Assembly: GCA_017471705.1 (NCBI GenBank)
Contig: JAFUSH010000032.1
Location: forward strand, 1-40,688
DNA: 40,688 nt
Direction of reading: 5' to 3'
Source: Alphaproteobacteria bacterium
GTDB lineage: Bacteria; Pseudomonadota; Alphaproteobacteria; RF32; CAG-239
The translations under genes were made by a program, and so were the position numbers. Each line of letters opens with the position of its first letter. Position 1 is the stretch's first letter. The notes beneath the pieces are model-generated. The model made no database searches. It had not been told where the DNA came from and saw only the letters and a list, made by a program, of their open reading frames with translations. Shown one piece after another: positions 24,273 to 33,100 of the stretch.

Positions 24273-24289
24273 TATAAGTCTGTCTTATA
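24273..24289. promoter_or_regulatory. Palindrome, candidate TetR operator
   Basis: TATAAG (24273-24278), a 5-base spacer and CTTATA (24284-24289) form a perfect inverted repeat in the gap between the secreted protein gene and the TetR gene. Overlapping arms CAGA and TCTG (24269-24282) form a second, offset symmetry. Size and place fit a TetR-family operator controlling both divergent genes. Binding is inferred only. Confidence 0.4.
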
Positions 24290-24343
24290 GTAAACCATAA
24301 AAGCAAATATTTTATTAAATGTTGTACGGATTTAAGATTGAAA

Positions 24344-24949
24344 ATGGAAAAAGACAATATACAAAATCAGCTTATTGCCATCGGACGCAAAATTGTTAAA
24401 GAAAAGGGCAGCGAGGCACTTACGGTACGTAAGTTGTCGGAAGCTTCGGGCTGTTCCGTCGGGGCGATATATAACCAATTTTCCAATATGGATAATTTTA
24501 TAGTTATTCAAAATTATATGACATTGGATGAATTGGGGCAACGTTTGAAAAAAATATCGGAAAGCGCGAATCCGTATGCGGATATGAATCGTTTTTTGCA
24601 GGTTTTTGTTGATTATGTTGAAGAAAACAGCAATCTTTGGTATATGCTGTATTCTTTTCATTTGAGTCGTAATCAGCGTGCTTATTCGTATTTATATTTG
24701 CGCAAAGTTGTTAATATCGTGGGTTGTATCAATAATTTATTACGAAGAATTCTGCCGCAGATGGAACGTCCTGAAAGCATTCTTTCTTCACAAGTTTTGT
24801 GGCTTACGATGTTTGCTTTAAGCTCTTTTTTAACCAAAGATACTTTGGATTCCTTTGCCAAAATCAATAAAAGTTCGTTATGTCAAATCGTGCTTAATAC
24901 GTATATAGCCGGTTTGAGTGTTTTGGAAGGCAAAAAACAAAACGGTTAG
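24344..24949 (+). CDS. TetR-family transcriptional regulator
   Basis: A 201-residue protein. The TetR N-terminal helix-turn-helix is visible at about 7-55: GRKIVKEKGSEALTVRKLSE, then SGCSVGAIYNQFSNMDNF, with the recognition helix SVGAIYNQF. The C-terminal helical domain (60-195) would bind a ligand and dimerise. I start at the ATG at 24344; the TTG six bases earlier is less likely. The ligand is unknown. The stop overlaps the DUF2155 gene on the other strand by 4 bases. No efflux gene is adjacent. Confidence 0.88.
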   Translation: MEKDNIQNQLIAIGRKIVKEKGSEALTVRKLSEASGCSVGAIYNQFSNMDNFIVIQNYMTLDELGQRLKKISESANPYADMNRFLQVFVDYVEENSNLWYMLYSFHLSRNQRAYSYLYLRKVVNIVGCINNLLRRILPQMERPESILSSQVLWLTMFALSSFLTKDTLDSFAKINKSSLCQIVLNTYIAGLSVLEGKKQNG

Positions 24950-25602
24950 TTTTTCAGCTGCGGCAAATCCGATACATCTTCTTCAACAGCATCTTCGGCG
25001 CTTTCTTCTTCATCGTAGAAAAATTCGGTCTGCGGCATTTCTTCGGATTTTGTGATTTGAGGTTCTTGGTTTTCCATTTCACTTATGGTTCCGGTTAATT
25101 CAAGAGAATCTTCCGAACTGACCGACGAATCGGATTTATCGGCATTTTTATTATTATCGCCGAGCATCGGCAGGGTATCTCGTTTGGCAAGTTGTTCTTC
25201 GCTTAAAACTTTTACATTGTCATTTTTTTCATCACTGCATTGCAGGAGCCAAACATCATAAATAGGGTGTTCAACGGCGTGTGTTGCCGGAGATGATGAA
25301 ATCATCCATCCTTTGAAAATATTAAATTCTTCTCCCTTAAGGGTTTTATCGGTAATATCCACAAAAGCAAAATTATCCGGTGTTTCTTCGGCAGGTCTTG
25401 TTTTGCAGCTGCGTACCACAATAGAAAGCGAACCGAATTCCACCATAGAATTAACCGACACATTTATAACGCTGACACGACCGGTAATTTTATCCATTGC
25501 CTGCATTTTTGCATTGTTTTTGGCTATACCGTTTGCGGCATAAACCGAGCAGATTGGAGATAATACAGCCATAAGTACGAGAGAAACAAATTTATTTTTC
25601 AT
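24946..25602 (-). CDS. DUF2155-domain periplasmic protein
   Basis: A 218-residue protein with a signal peptide (cleavage near A22-A23). Its DUF2155 core spans about 25-120: MQAMDKITGRVSVINVSV, FGSLSIVVRSCKTRPAEE and FNIFKGWMISSSPATHAVEHP, including the conserved Cys pair (SCKTRP and LLQC). A low-complexity acidic tail of about 90 residues is longer than usual. The start at 25602 overlaps the MlaD stop by 11 bases. Linkage of DUF2155 to mlaD is familiar from Alphaproteobacteria; function unknown. Confidence 0.85.
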   Translation of the reverse strand: MKNKFVSLVLMAVLSPICSVYAANGIAKNNAKMQAMDKITGRVSVINVSVNSMVEFGSLSIVVRSCKTRPAEETPDNFAFVDITDKTLKGEEFNIFKGWMISSSPATHAVEHPIYDVWLLQCSDEKNDNVKVLSEEQLAKRDTLPMLGDNNKNADKSDSSVSSEDSLELTGTISEMENQEPQITKSEEMPQTEFFYDEEESAEDAVEEDVSDLPQLKN

Positions 25603-26056
25603 TTTTCTGTCCGCCGTCAGTAACCATAAATATAATTTCACCCACCATATCCTCTAAGGTTTTAAAATCTTTGGTCTTGGTAAATGCTTCACCGTCTTTG
25701 AGATATTCAGAGGATTTTCCCGGTTCTATCTTAACAAACTTGTTTCCCATCAAGCCGTCGCTTACAATGGCAACCGTACTGTCTTTCGGCAGTTTTATAT
25801 CTGATGAAATACTAAACGTTACGTCAACGGTATAGTCTTCGTTATTGAGCGTTTGATTGGTAACCGTACCAACCTTAATACCATTGATACGAACATCGGA
25901 GCCGGTACTTAATCCTCCCACTTTCATAAATTCAGCGGTTAAGGTATAACCTTTAACAACCTGCAAATCGGATACATTGTAGGCGAAGCCCAAAAACAGT
26001 AAGGCAATCAGCAAAACTACCAATCCCATAATGGTTTCAACAGGTTTTTTCAGCAT
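25592..26056 (-). CDS. MlaD-family lipid-binding protein (second of a tandem pair)
   Basis: A 154-residue protein with an N-terminal membrane helix (about 8-28) and an MCE/MlaD domain: YTLTAEFMKVGGLSTGSDVRINGIKVGTV and VSDGLMGNKFVKIEPG. MlaD hexamers carry phospholipid through the periplasm in the Mla/OM asymmetry system. I prefer the ATG at 26056, with AGGAG 8 bases upstream, over that at 26062. It is coupled to the paralogue upstream. No mlaE or mlaF gene is in the window. Confidence 0.85.
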   Translation of the reverse strand: MLKKPVETIMGLVVLLIALLFLGFAYNVSDLQVVKGYTLTAEFMKVGGLSTGSDVRINGIKVGTVTNQTLNNEDYTVDVTFSISSDIKLPKDSTVAIVSDGLMGNKFVKIEPGKSSEYLKDGEAFTKTKDFKTLEDMVGEIIFMVTDGGQKNEK

Positions 26057-26058
26057 AT

Positions 26059-26565
26059 TCATATCTCCTCTTGAGGTTGTATTTCGGTTGCAGGAGTATT
26101 TCGTTTGGCTTTACCGAGCGATATAATACGATCAACCAGTTCTTCTAATACTATTGCATCCTGTGTGTATGAAAATTCTCCTTCGTCTTCGATATAATCT
26201 TCCGAGCCTCCCGGTTCGATTTCAATGTATTTGCTGCCCATTATGCCGGAGCTGACGATAGAAGCGCTGCTGTCATCAGGAATAAGGATTCCATCGTGTA
26301 TTTTGAGAGTTAGCGTGGCACGGTAATCTTCATCAAGAACAGATTTTTCCACCAGCCCGATATCAATACCGGCCATACGCACTTTATCACCGATTGACAA
26401 GCCGTCGGTCCGGTTAAATGTAGCATAAACACTGTAATCGGAGTCTTCGGAATCTTTCCACGTATTGCGCTCAAGCTTAAATATAGCCACGCACAACAAA
26501 CAAAAACCGATAACACACAGTCCGATAATCAAATTTTTTAATTCTTCTTTTGTAAAGTAATCCAA
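26059..26565 (-). CDS. MlaD-family lipid-binding protein (first of a tandem pair)
   Basis: A 168-residue MCE/MlaD protein with an N-terminal membrane helix (about 11-28) and domain motifs YATFNRTDGLSIGDKVRMAG and VSSGIMGSKYIEIEPGG. It is clearly homologous to the next gene but diverged, with a longer acidic C-terminus. The best start is a TTG at 26565 with GGAG 8 bases upstream; no ATG in this frame gives a reasonable N-terminus. Its stop lies 2 bases from the next start. Confidence 0.82.
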   Translation of the reverse strand: MDYFTKEELKNLIIGLCVIGFCLLCVAIFKLERNTWKDSEDSDYSVYATFNRTDGLSIGDKVRMAGIDIGLVEKSVLDEDYRATLTLKIHDGILIPDDSSASIVSSGIMGSKYIEIEPGGSEDYIEDEGEFSYTQDAIVLEELVDRIISLGKAKRNTPATEIQPQEEI

Positions 26566-26701
26566 TTCAATTGCTCCATATCAGGTTTGTTACAATTAAT
26601 ACCTCAATAAAATTAATTTGTCATCAATGTTTTTTATAATAGTTGAAAAATTTTTTAAAAAGCTGTTATATATAGATATTGTTAATGAAAGTGAGATAAT
26701 T

Positions 26702-27409
26702 ATGCTGAAAGTTAAAGAAGTTTCTAAATTATTTTCCGATAAAAAAGCGCTTGATAATGTGTCTTTTAGCGTTAAAACGGGAAAGATAGCTGCTTTGCTG
26801 GGAGAAAACGGTGCCGGAAAATCTACGCTGTTGCGGGTTTTAAGCGGATTTTTTGAAGCTGAAACCGGAGAAGTTTTTATTGATGATATAGGTATATCAG
26901 AGCGCGAAAAATATTTGAATAACGTCGGATATGTACAGGAAATTTCGGCTTTATACGGTGAAATGACCGCTTACGATTTTTTGGATTTTGTAGCTGATTT
27001 GCATAAAATACCCGAAAATGAAAAAGGCGAAAAAATAAAAAGCGTAATTAAAATGCTGGATTTGCAAGATGTTTTGACACAAAAAAACGAAACACTTTCA
27101 AAGGGATATAAAAAGAGATTGGAATTGGCGGCGGTTTTGCTTTTTTCTCCGAAAATGCTGTTGTTGGATGAACCGACCGAAGGTTTGGACCCGAATCAAA
27201 AAGAGGCATTGCGTAAAATTATAAAGCAATATGCCGAAAATCACATCATAATTATATCTACGCATACTTTGGAAGATGTTGAGGCTTTGGCAGCGCAAGT
27301 TTTATTGTTGCATAAAGGAAAACTATTGGCAGATAAAACTTTGAACGAATTTAAAAAAGAGGCTGACAATGATTTACTGGCTTCTTTCAGACAGGCTACA
27401 AAAAATTGA
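26702..27409 (+). CDS. ABC transporter ATPase, GldA-like
   Basis: A 235-residue nucleotide-binding subunit: Walker A GENGAGKS (34-41), Q-loop Q79, signature LSKGYKKR (132-139), Walker B LLLDEPTEG (153-161; D156, E157) and switch His H188 in STH. I start at 26702, where the N-terminal strand begins (MLKVKEVSKLF), not at the frame opening at 26618. It is followed 8 bases later by a permease-GldG fusion and then DUF4340, the arrangement of Gld-type exporters. Confidence 0.92.
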   Translation: MLKVKEVSKLFSDKKALDNVSFSVKTGKIAALLGENGAGKSTLLRVLSGFFEAETGEVFIDDIGISEREKYLNNVGYVQEISALYGEMTAYDFLDFVADLHKIPENEKGEKIKSVIKMLDLQDVLTQKNETLSKGYKKRLELAAVLLFSPKMLLLDEPTEGLDPNQKEALRKIIKQYAENHIIIISTHTLEDVEALAAQVLLLHKGKLLADKTLNEFKKEADNDLLASFRQATKN

Positions 27410-27417
27410 GGTGAAAA

Positions 27418-29739
27418 ATGCAACAATTCTTTGCTCTATTTAAAAAAGAAATGAACGGATATTTTAAGAGTTATTTCGCTTTTATGATTTTCTTTATATA
27501 TCTGTTTGTATCTATAGGTTGCGCTTTCTATTTCGGGGCATATTTGGCAATGCACGATGCATCGGTCTATGCATTGTTTTATTTGCAACCGGTCATATTG
27601 GCGCTTTTAATTCCGGCATTGACAATGCGTTTATGGTCTGATGAGTATAAATCCGGCACGGCTGAATTTTTGCTTACTCAACCGCTTAAGAATCGATTGC
27701 CGGTGCTGGCAAAATTTGCCGCAGCCGGAGTATTTGCCGTTGCAATGAGCTTATTTTTGCTGCCGTTTATTATGTATACGGCAACTTGGTTGAAAATTGA
27801 TTGGAATAATATTTTATGCAGCTATGCAGGGATATGGCTTTATATTTTGCTGTTTTGTTCTTTAGGATGCTTTATCTCGTCGCTGAGCAAATATACGATT
27901 ATTTCATATCTGCTGACGGTTTTTATAAGCGCTCTATGGTTGTTGTTACCTTTAAGCAAATTGTATGATGTATATAATAACTTTTTATTTGCCGAAGTGG
28001 GAATATCCGACTTTTTGTATTTTGTAATATCGACGGCGGCGTTGTTATGGCTTAATGTTTTGGTTTTGGACTACAGACGTTCAGCGCAAAAAAATAAAAA
28101 TTTACGTTTCGGAATTTTTGCGTCGCTGTTTGTTGTCGGAGTGGTGCTTTTGAACAGCGCTTTGTTGATATTGTTTGATGCGCATAAAACGGATTTTACC
28201 AGTGACGGTCAATATACTTTACAGCCTAAAACGCGTCAAATCGTAAGTTCGGTGGTAAAACCGATTACTTTGGATGTTTATATTGCCAAAGATTTAAAAG
28301 CTAAAAATGCCGAATATTACTATTACTACCAACAAACAAAGCGGTTCATTGAAAAATACGGTAAAGAATCGGCTTCTATGATAAGTGTAAACGTTACGGA
28401 AACGGAGCCTTTTTCCGAATTGGAAAAGAACGTAATAAACAGCGGATTGTACTATGAAGAAAATGCCAAAGGCACCAAAGATTATTTCGGTGCGGTTATC
28501 CGAGATAATGAAGGGCAGGGTTTGGTTATTAAGCAATTTTTGCCGCAAAGGCGTGCTTTCTTGGAAAAAGATATAGATAAAGCTCTGCTTAAATTGACGC
28601 AAAAGGAAGTTATAAAATCAATAGGCATATACTTCGATCCGTTGCAGAATTTGGGTGAATTTAACGCTTTTACCCTTAATTTGGAAGAAGATTACAACAT
28701 CTTGAATGTTACCGATGATACTTATGAAATTTCATCAAAATTAGATTTATTGATTTTAGTCAATCCGAAAGAAATGCCGCTTTCGTTTTTGTACGCAATC
28801 GATCAATATATAGCCAACGGCGGCAAAGTCTTGATATTCTTCGATTTATTAACCAATGGGCAATCGGAAAATACAAATATGAAGACATTGCAGGTAGTTG
28901 CATTCTTAGATCAGATGAATGTTTTATTGGGTGAAGATTTTACTGATGAAGGTACTGCTGCCGGCAATTATAAAGTGTCGGAGCAAAAATTAAAATTGTA
29001 TAAAGCTTTGACTTTCACCGCAACCGACAGTGAATTTGAGATTACTCCGGTTATTGAAAATACAAAAGGTTTTATCGGTGCTGTTCTGCGCGGACAGTAT
29101 AAGTCAGTCTTTGAAACAAATCCGCACCAATCGAAAGAAATTTTGAGTAGTATGATGCCTCATACCATTTACAGTTCGGAAACCGCTACCGTGGCGTTTG
29201 TAGGTGATGCTGATATTATCGAAAACGAAACTTGGGTGGCAGACGGTTCGCCGGATACCAATCCGTACAGTGTGATTAATAAGTCGGCGAATATGCTGTT
29301 GTTGCGCAAATTAATTGATGAGCTTGCCGGTAACGATATATATAATGAATTGCCGCAGAAAAATGACTATGAAAGCTTATTCGGTATAGGAGAGCAAGTG
29401 AATGCCGAAATTTTCGGTCAGTACTATGAAGAATACGGTTCCATTTTGGAAGATATGAAAATGGCACAGCTGAAATTATTGCAAAAAAGCGGTGGCGATG
29501 AGCAGAAACTGCAAACTATGATGCAACTTGATGAAGCAGGATTGGCTCTCGGGCAAGCCGAACAAAAAATGGAAAATTTATTCTATCAAATCAGACGGCA
29601 ATATTCGTCTGAGATAAATGAGGTTATAGCCATAAATGTTTTTGCGATACCGGTCTTGTCCACGATATTTTTATGGTTGGCGGCATTGCTGGTCGGCAGA
29701 TACAGACTGAAAAAAATTAAGGAGCTTAGTAATGAATAA
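27418..29739 (+). CDS. ABC-2 permease fused to a GldG-like extracytoplasmic domain
   Basis: A 773-residue fusion. Residues 1-255 are an ABC-2-type permease with about six membrane helices (e.g. LFKKEMNGYFKSY at the start, then RLWSDEYKSGTAEFLLTQP, the permease motif). A seventh helix follows near 235-255. Residues 260-700 form a GldG-type (ABC_transp_aux) soluble domain, with LDLLILVNPKEMP and GKVLIFFD, closed by a C-terminal membrane helix (about 737-757). In Bacteroidetes these are separate gldF and gldG genes of the gliding/secretion-linked ABC system; here they are one polypeptide. Substrate unknown. The stop overlaps the DUF4340 start by 8 bases. Confidence 0.87.
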   Translation: MQQFFALFKKEMNGYFKSYFAFMIFFIYLFVSIGCAFYFGAYLAMHDASVYALFYLQPVILALLIPALTMRLWSDEYKSGTAEFLLTQPLKNRLPVLAKFAAAGVFAVAMSLFLLPFIMYTATWLKIDWNNILCSYAGIWLYILLFCSLGCFISSLSKYTIISYLLTVFISALWLLLPLSKLYDVYNNFLFAEVGISDFLYFVISTAALLWLNVLVLDYRRSAQKNKNLRFGIFASLFVVGVVLLNSALLILFDAHKTDFTSDGQYTLQPKTRQIVSSVVKPITLDVYIAKDLKAKNAEYYYYYQQTKRFIEKYGKESASMISVNVTETEPFSELEKNVINSGLYYEENAKGTKDYFGAVIRDNEGQGLVIKQFLPQRRAFLEKDIDKALLKLTQKEVIKSIGIYFDPLQNLGEFNAFTLNLEEDYNILNVTDDTYEISSKLDLLILVNPKEMPLSFLYAIDQYIANGGKVLIFFDLLTNGQSENTNMKTLQVVAFLDQMNVLLGEDFTDEGTAAGNYKVSEQKLKLYKALTFTATDSEFEITPVIENTKGFIGAVLRGQYKSVFETNPHQSKEILSSMMPHTIYSSETATVAFVGDADIIENETWVADGSPDTNPYSVINKSANMLLLRKLIDELAGNDIYNELPQKNDYESLFGIGEQVNAEIFGQYYEEYGSILEDMKMAQLKLLQKSGGDEQKLQTMMQLDEAGLALGQAEQKMENLFYQIRRQYSSEINEVIAINVFAIPVLSTIFLWLAALLVGRYRLKKIKELSNE

Positions 29740-30688
29740 AAAATATATTTTAGGCGGTATTTTATTTGTTTTAACGGCTCTGGTAATTTTAGCCGGAGTA
29801 TGGTTTTATTCTCGCTACAAACAAGAGGCTAATGTCAGAGGAAAATATACTTTTTCAGCCACTAAGGATAAAATAAATTACTTGGGAAACATTAAAATGA
29901 TTACGGCAAACGGCGGCGAATTTAATATTCATCGCTTGCCTGACGGAAGTTGGCGTTTTAAGGAAGCCAAGGACTATTACGTTAATGAAGAAATGCTCGC
30001 CTCTTTTTTAAGTATGGTGAAAAATTCGGTTATTGTTTCGGTGTTACCGGTAAATGATACATTTTTACAACAAAATAACTTGACTGAAGAAAACGGTATT
30101 GAAATTAAAACGTATGATTATGACGGCAAATTACTTGATGACATTATATTGGGAAAATGGATACCTGAACAGCAATTGGTAATGATTAAGGACGGTAAAA
30201 ACGAGCATTATGCGTATGCGGCGAGCGCTGCAAACGTTTTTTCCGGAATGCCTCAGGATTGGATACCGTACCCGTTGTTAAATATTAAAACATCGGAAAT
30301 TAAATCGGTAATAATTAATGATAAGAAGAAAGATTATAAAGAATTCAACAGGTTGCTGGCGCATTCTTCGGCTTGGCGTGAGTTGGTCAGAGTTTTGAAT
30401 TTTATGGAATACCAAGGATTAACCTATAAATCTGATTTGGCTGATTTGCCTCCGGATGTTAAAGTGCGGCAGATTGATGTTTTGCTGTTGACGGGAATGT
30501 TTTATAAGTTAACGGTGTTGAATGTGGATAACGCATATTGGGTTTTAATTTCAATGGATGCACAAAAAGTATTTGCAAAAGAAGCGATAAATGTTGCGGC
30601 GAATACTTATCGTTTTTATGCAGACTGGGTTTTTCAATTAATGGAACAGCAGGGTAAGGTTTTATTTAATGAAGAATTGATTAATTAA
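29732..30688 (+). CDS. DUF4340-domain protein, third gene of the Gld-type operon
   Basis: A 318-residue protein with an N-terminal signal/anchor (7-25), then two similar beta-rich domains with HRLPDGSWRFKE (about 70-81) and ILGKWIPEQQ, characteristic of DUF4340, which accompanies GldG-fusion ABC transporters. It is probably periplasmic and membrane-tethered. Its ATG lies inside the end of the permease gene (AATGAATAA). Confidence 0.82.
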   Translation: MNKKYILGGILFVLTALVILAGVWFYSRYKQEANVRGKYTFSATKDKINYLGNIKMITANGGEFNIHRLPDGSWRFKEAKDYYVNEEMLASFLSMVKNSVIVSVLPVNDTFLQQNNLTEENGIEIKTYDYDGKLLDDIILGKWIPEQQLVMIKDGKNEHYAYAASAANVFSGMPQDWIPYPLLNIKTSEIKSVIINDKKKDYKEFNRLLAHSSAWRELVRVLNFMEYQGLTYKSDLADLPPDVKVRQIDVLLLTGMFYKLTVLNVDNAYWVLISMDAQKVFAKEAINVAANTYRFYADWVFQLMEQQGKVLFNEELIN

Positions 30689-30723
30689 TTCGCTTCAGGT
30701 TTATGAAGCAGATTGCCGTTAAA

Positions 30724-30757
30724 AAGAAATGCCGGTGCTTGCAAACCGGCATTTCTT
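30724..30757. terminator. Bidirectional intrinsic terminator
   Basis: A perfect 13-bp stem (AAGAAATGCCGGT at 30724-30736 and ACCGGCATTTCTT at 30745-30757) with an 8-base loop is followed by a T-rich stretch on the plus strand and preceded by As. It sits between the converging DUF4340 and ackA genes and serves both. Confidence 0.85.
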
Positions 30758-30770
30758 CTGTTTTGTGGGA

Positions 30771-31955
30771 CTAGATGCCCGATAAACGAACCGTATCGCG
30801 AGCGATAACCTGTTCTTCGTCGGTAGGTATAATATATACTTTTACTTTAGAATCCGGAGTGGAAATCATAATGGTTTCACCGCGAACACGGTTATTTTTC
30901 TCATCCAATTTTATTCCCAAATATGCTAAACGTTCAATCAATACTTTACGTAATAACCAGCCGTTTTCACCGACACCGGCCGTAAAGACTATGGCATCAA
31001 CTCCGCCCAATACGGCAATATAACCGCCGATGATTTTTAACAGAGAGTGAACATAGCAATAAGTAGCCATAGTGCATTTTTCTTCACCTTGCAACATTCT
31101 GTCCTCAACATCGCGGTTATCGGAATATCCGCACAACGCCAGCATACCGCTTTGTTTGTTCAACAAATCATTTACTTGATCAACGGTTAAGCCGTCTTTT
31201 TTCATTATGTAAAGAGGAATATACGGGTCAATGTCACCGGAACGCGTTCCCATAATGGTGCCGGCAAGCGGAGTGAAACCCATTGAAGTATCAACGCAAA
31301 TACCGTTATCAATTGCGGAAATGGAAGCACCGTTTCCTAAGTGGCAGGTAATGATTTTCCCTTTTTTACCGATTAATTTGGCACATTCTTCAGAAACATA
31401 CTTATGCGATGTTCCGTGGAAACCGTAACGACGAATTTTGTTGCGGGTATATTGGTCTTCCGGAATGGCATAGCGATACGCTTCCGGTTTCATTGTCTGA
31501 TGAAAAGAAGTATCAAATACCACCACTTGCGGAATATCAGGCAATACTTCTTTAACAGCCTTCAAACCCAATACGTGAGCCGGATTATGCAGAGGAGCCA
31601 AATCAGAAAGAGAGGCAATTTGCTCGATAACTTTATCGGTTACCAATACGGACTCTTTGAAGATATCACCGCCTTGTACGATACGATGTCCGACAGCATC
31701 CAATTCGTCCATAGATTTCAAAGCGCCGTTGAGCAATAAATCAAATACGCCGCGAATTGCTTCCGAGTGTGTCGGCATAGCAATTTCGTGTGCTTGCTTA
31801 GGATTGTTGCCGTATTGAATTTTTATAACCGAATTTTCCATACCGATACGCTCGGCAATACCTTTGGAAACAACTTCATAGTTTTCGCCTTCTACATTAT
31901 AAAGCTGAAATTTTAATGAAGAAGAACCACAGTTAATTACGAGAATTTTTTTCAT
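30771..31955 (-). CDS. ackA: Acetate kinase
   Basis: A 394-residue ASKHA-fold enzyme, acetyl phosphate + ADP to acetate + ATP. Active-site residues are in place: N8 (NCGSSSLK), R91 (VGHRIVQGG), H123 (PLHNPAH), D148 (VFDTSFHQTM), and the HLGNGAS and FTAGVGENG loops. Length is typical. It follows pta by 12 bases with AAGGAA upstream. Together they provide substrate-level phosphorylation and acetate excretion. Confidence 0.97.
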   Translation of the reverse strand: MKKILVINCGSSSLKFQLYNVEGENYEVVSKGIAERIGMENSVIKIQYGNNPKQAHEIAMPTHSEAIRGVFDLLLNGALKSMDELDAVGHRIVQGGDIFKESVLVTDKVIEQIASLSDLAPLHNPAHVLGLKAVKEVLPDIPQVVVFDTSFHQTMKPEAYRYAIPEDQYTRNKIRRYGFHGTSHKYVSEECAKLIGKKGKIITCHLGNGASISAIDNGICVDTSMGFTPLAGTIMGTRSGDIDPYIPLYIMKKDGLTVDQVNDLLNKQSGMLALCGYSDNRDVEDRMLQGEEKCTMATYCYVHSLLKIIGGYIAVLGGVDAIVFTAGVGENGWLLRKVLIERLAYLGIKLDEKNNRVRGETIMISTPDSKVKVYIIPTDEEQVIARDTVRLSGI

Positions 31956-31967
31956 CTTTTTTGTTCC

Positions 31968-32972
31968 TTATTTTGTAGCTTGTAAACAAGTAATGGCGAT
32001 TGCGCCGACAATATCTTCGGCAAAGCAACCGCGGGACAAATCGTTAACAGGTGCATTTAATCCTTGCAAGATAGGACCATAGGCTTCGCAGCCGCCGAGA
32101 CGTTGCAACATTTTATAGCAAATATTGCCGGATTCCAAGTTAGGGAAAATCAGGACTCTTGCTTTGCCGGCAACATCGCTGTTCGGAGCTTTTTTAGCGG
32201 CAACAACGCTATCCAGCGCGGCATCTGCTTGCAGTTCACCGTCAAGTTTTATGCCGAGATTTTTGTATTCATCGCTTAAAAGAGCTTGCTTGGCAATCTC
32301 GGTGGCACGCTTAACTTTTTCCACTTCATCACCTTTTCCGGAACCTTTGGTCGAAAACGACAATAACGCTACGTTTGGTTCAATACCGAAGTGTAAAGCG
32401 GTTTCGGCGGCGTCTAACGCAATATCGGCTAATTCTTGTTCGCTTGGGTTAATTATAATACCGCAATCGGAAAAGATATAAGGTGTTCCGTTTGAAAGCA
32501 TAATGAAAAACGAAGAAGCACTGCGTCCTTTTTTGGCAGATTTAATAATTTGTAAAGCCGGACGTACGGTGTCGGCGGTGGAATGATTTGCACCTGATAC
32601 CATACCGTCAGCGTGTCCCGATTTTATCATTAAAGTTCCGAAATAGTTGTAGTTGAGAGCCAGTTTTTCGGCATCTTCATAAGATAATCCTTTTTCCTTA
32701 CGCAAATTGTACAATAATTCGGTATATTCGGTCAAATACGGAGATTCTTCCGGTTTAATAAATTCTATGTATTCAGTGTCCCAACCGTTGTTTGAATAAA
32801 AAACGCGCATTTTTTCGACATCACCTAAAATGATTATTTTAGCCGCTTTTTGCTCGGCAATAATGTGAGCGGCAGTCAAAACGCGTTCATCTTCGCCTTC
32901 CGGCAAAACAATTGTTTTAAGGTTTTTTTTGGTTTTTTCCAATAAACTCAGTATGTATTTACTTTTTATCAT
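31968..32972 (-). CDS. pta: Phosphate acetyltransferase (short form)
   Basis: A 334-residue enzyme, acetyl-CoA + phosphate to acetyl phosphate. Family blocks are VLPEGEDERVLTAA, GHADGMVSGANHST, SFFIMLSNG, LSFSTKGS and LIFPNLESGNICYKMLQRLGG. It is the short class of about 330 residues, without the N-terminal regulatory domains of the E. coli enzyme. I start at the ATG at 32972, preceded by GAGG; the frame opens at 33014. Confidence 0.96.
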   Translation of the reverse strand: MIKSKYILSLLEKTKKNLKTIVLPEGEDERVLTAAHIIAEQKAAKIIILGDVEKMRVFYSNNGWDTEYIEFIKPEESPYLTEYTELLYNLRKEKGLSYEDAEKLALNYNYFGTLMIKSGHADGMVSGANHSTADTVRPALQIIKSAKKGRSASSFFIMLSNGTPYIFSDCGIIINPSEQELADIALDAAETALHFGIEPNVALLSFSTKGSGKGDEVEKVKRATEIAKQALLSDEYKNLGIKLDGELQADAALDSVVAAKKAPNSDVAGKARVLIFPNLESGNICYKMLQRLGGCEAYGPILQGLNAPVNDLSRGCFAEDIVGAIAITCLQATK

Positions 32973-33100
32973 TTTAAGTCCTCTTGATAATTTTAAATTT
33001 ACCATAATAAACAACGGATCTTATCAAAAGTCTATAAAAAAGTTTTGCTTTTTAGACTAATTTGTAATATGTTGTAAAAAAATTCAGTAAAGGTAGTAAA

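Noticed and set aside
33025-33062. AGTCTATAAAAAAG/CTTTTTAGACT hairpin between pta and the DUF2066 gene
   Set aside because: The arms pair only with bulges and lie in a divergent gap, so neither terminator nor operator can be supported.
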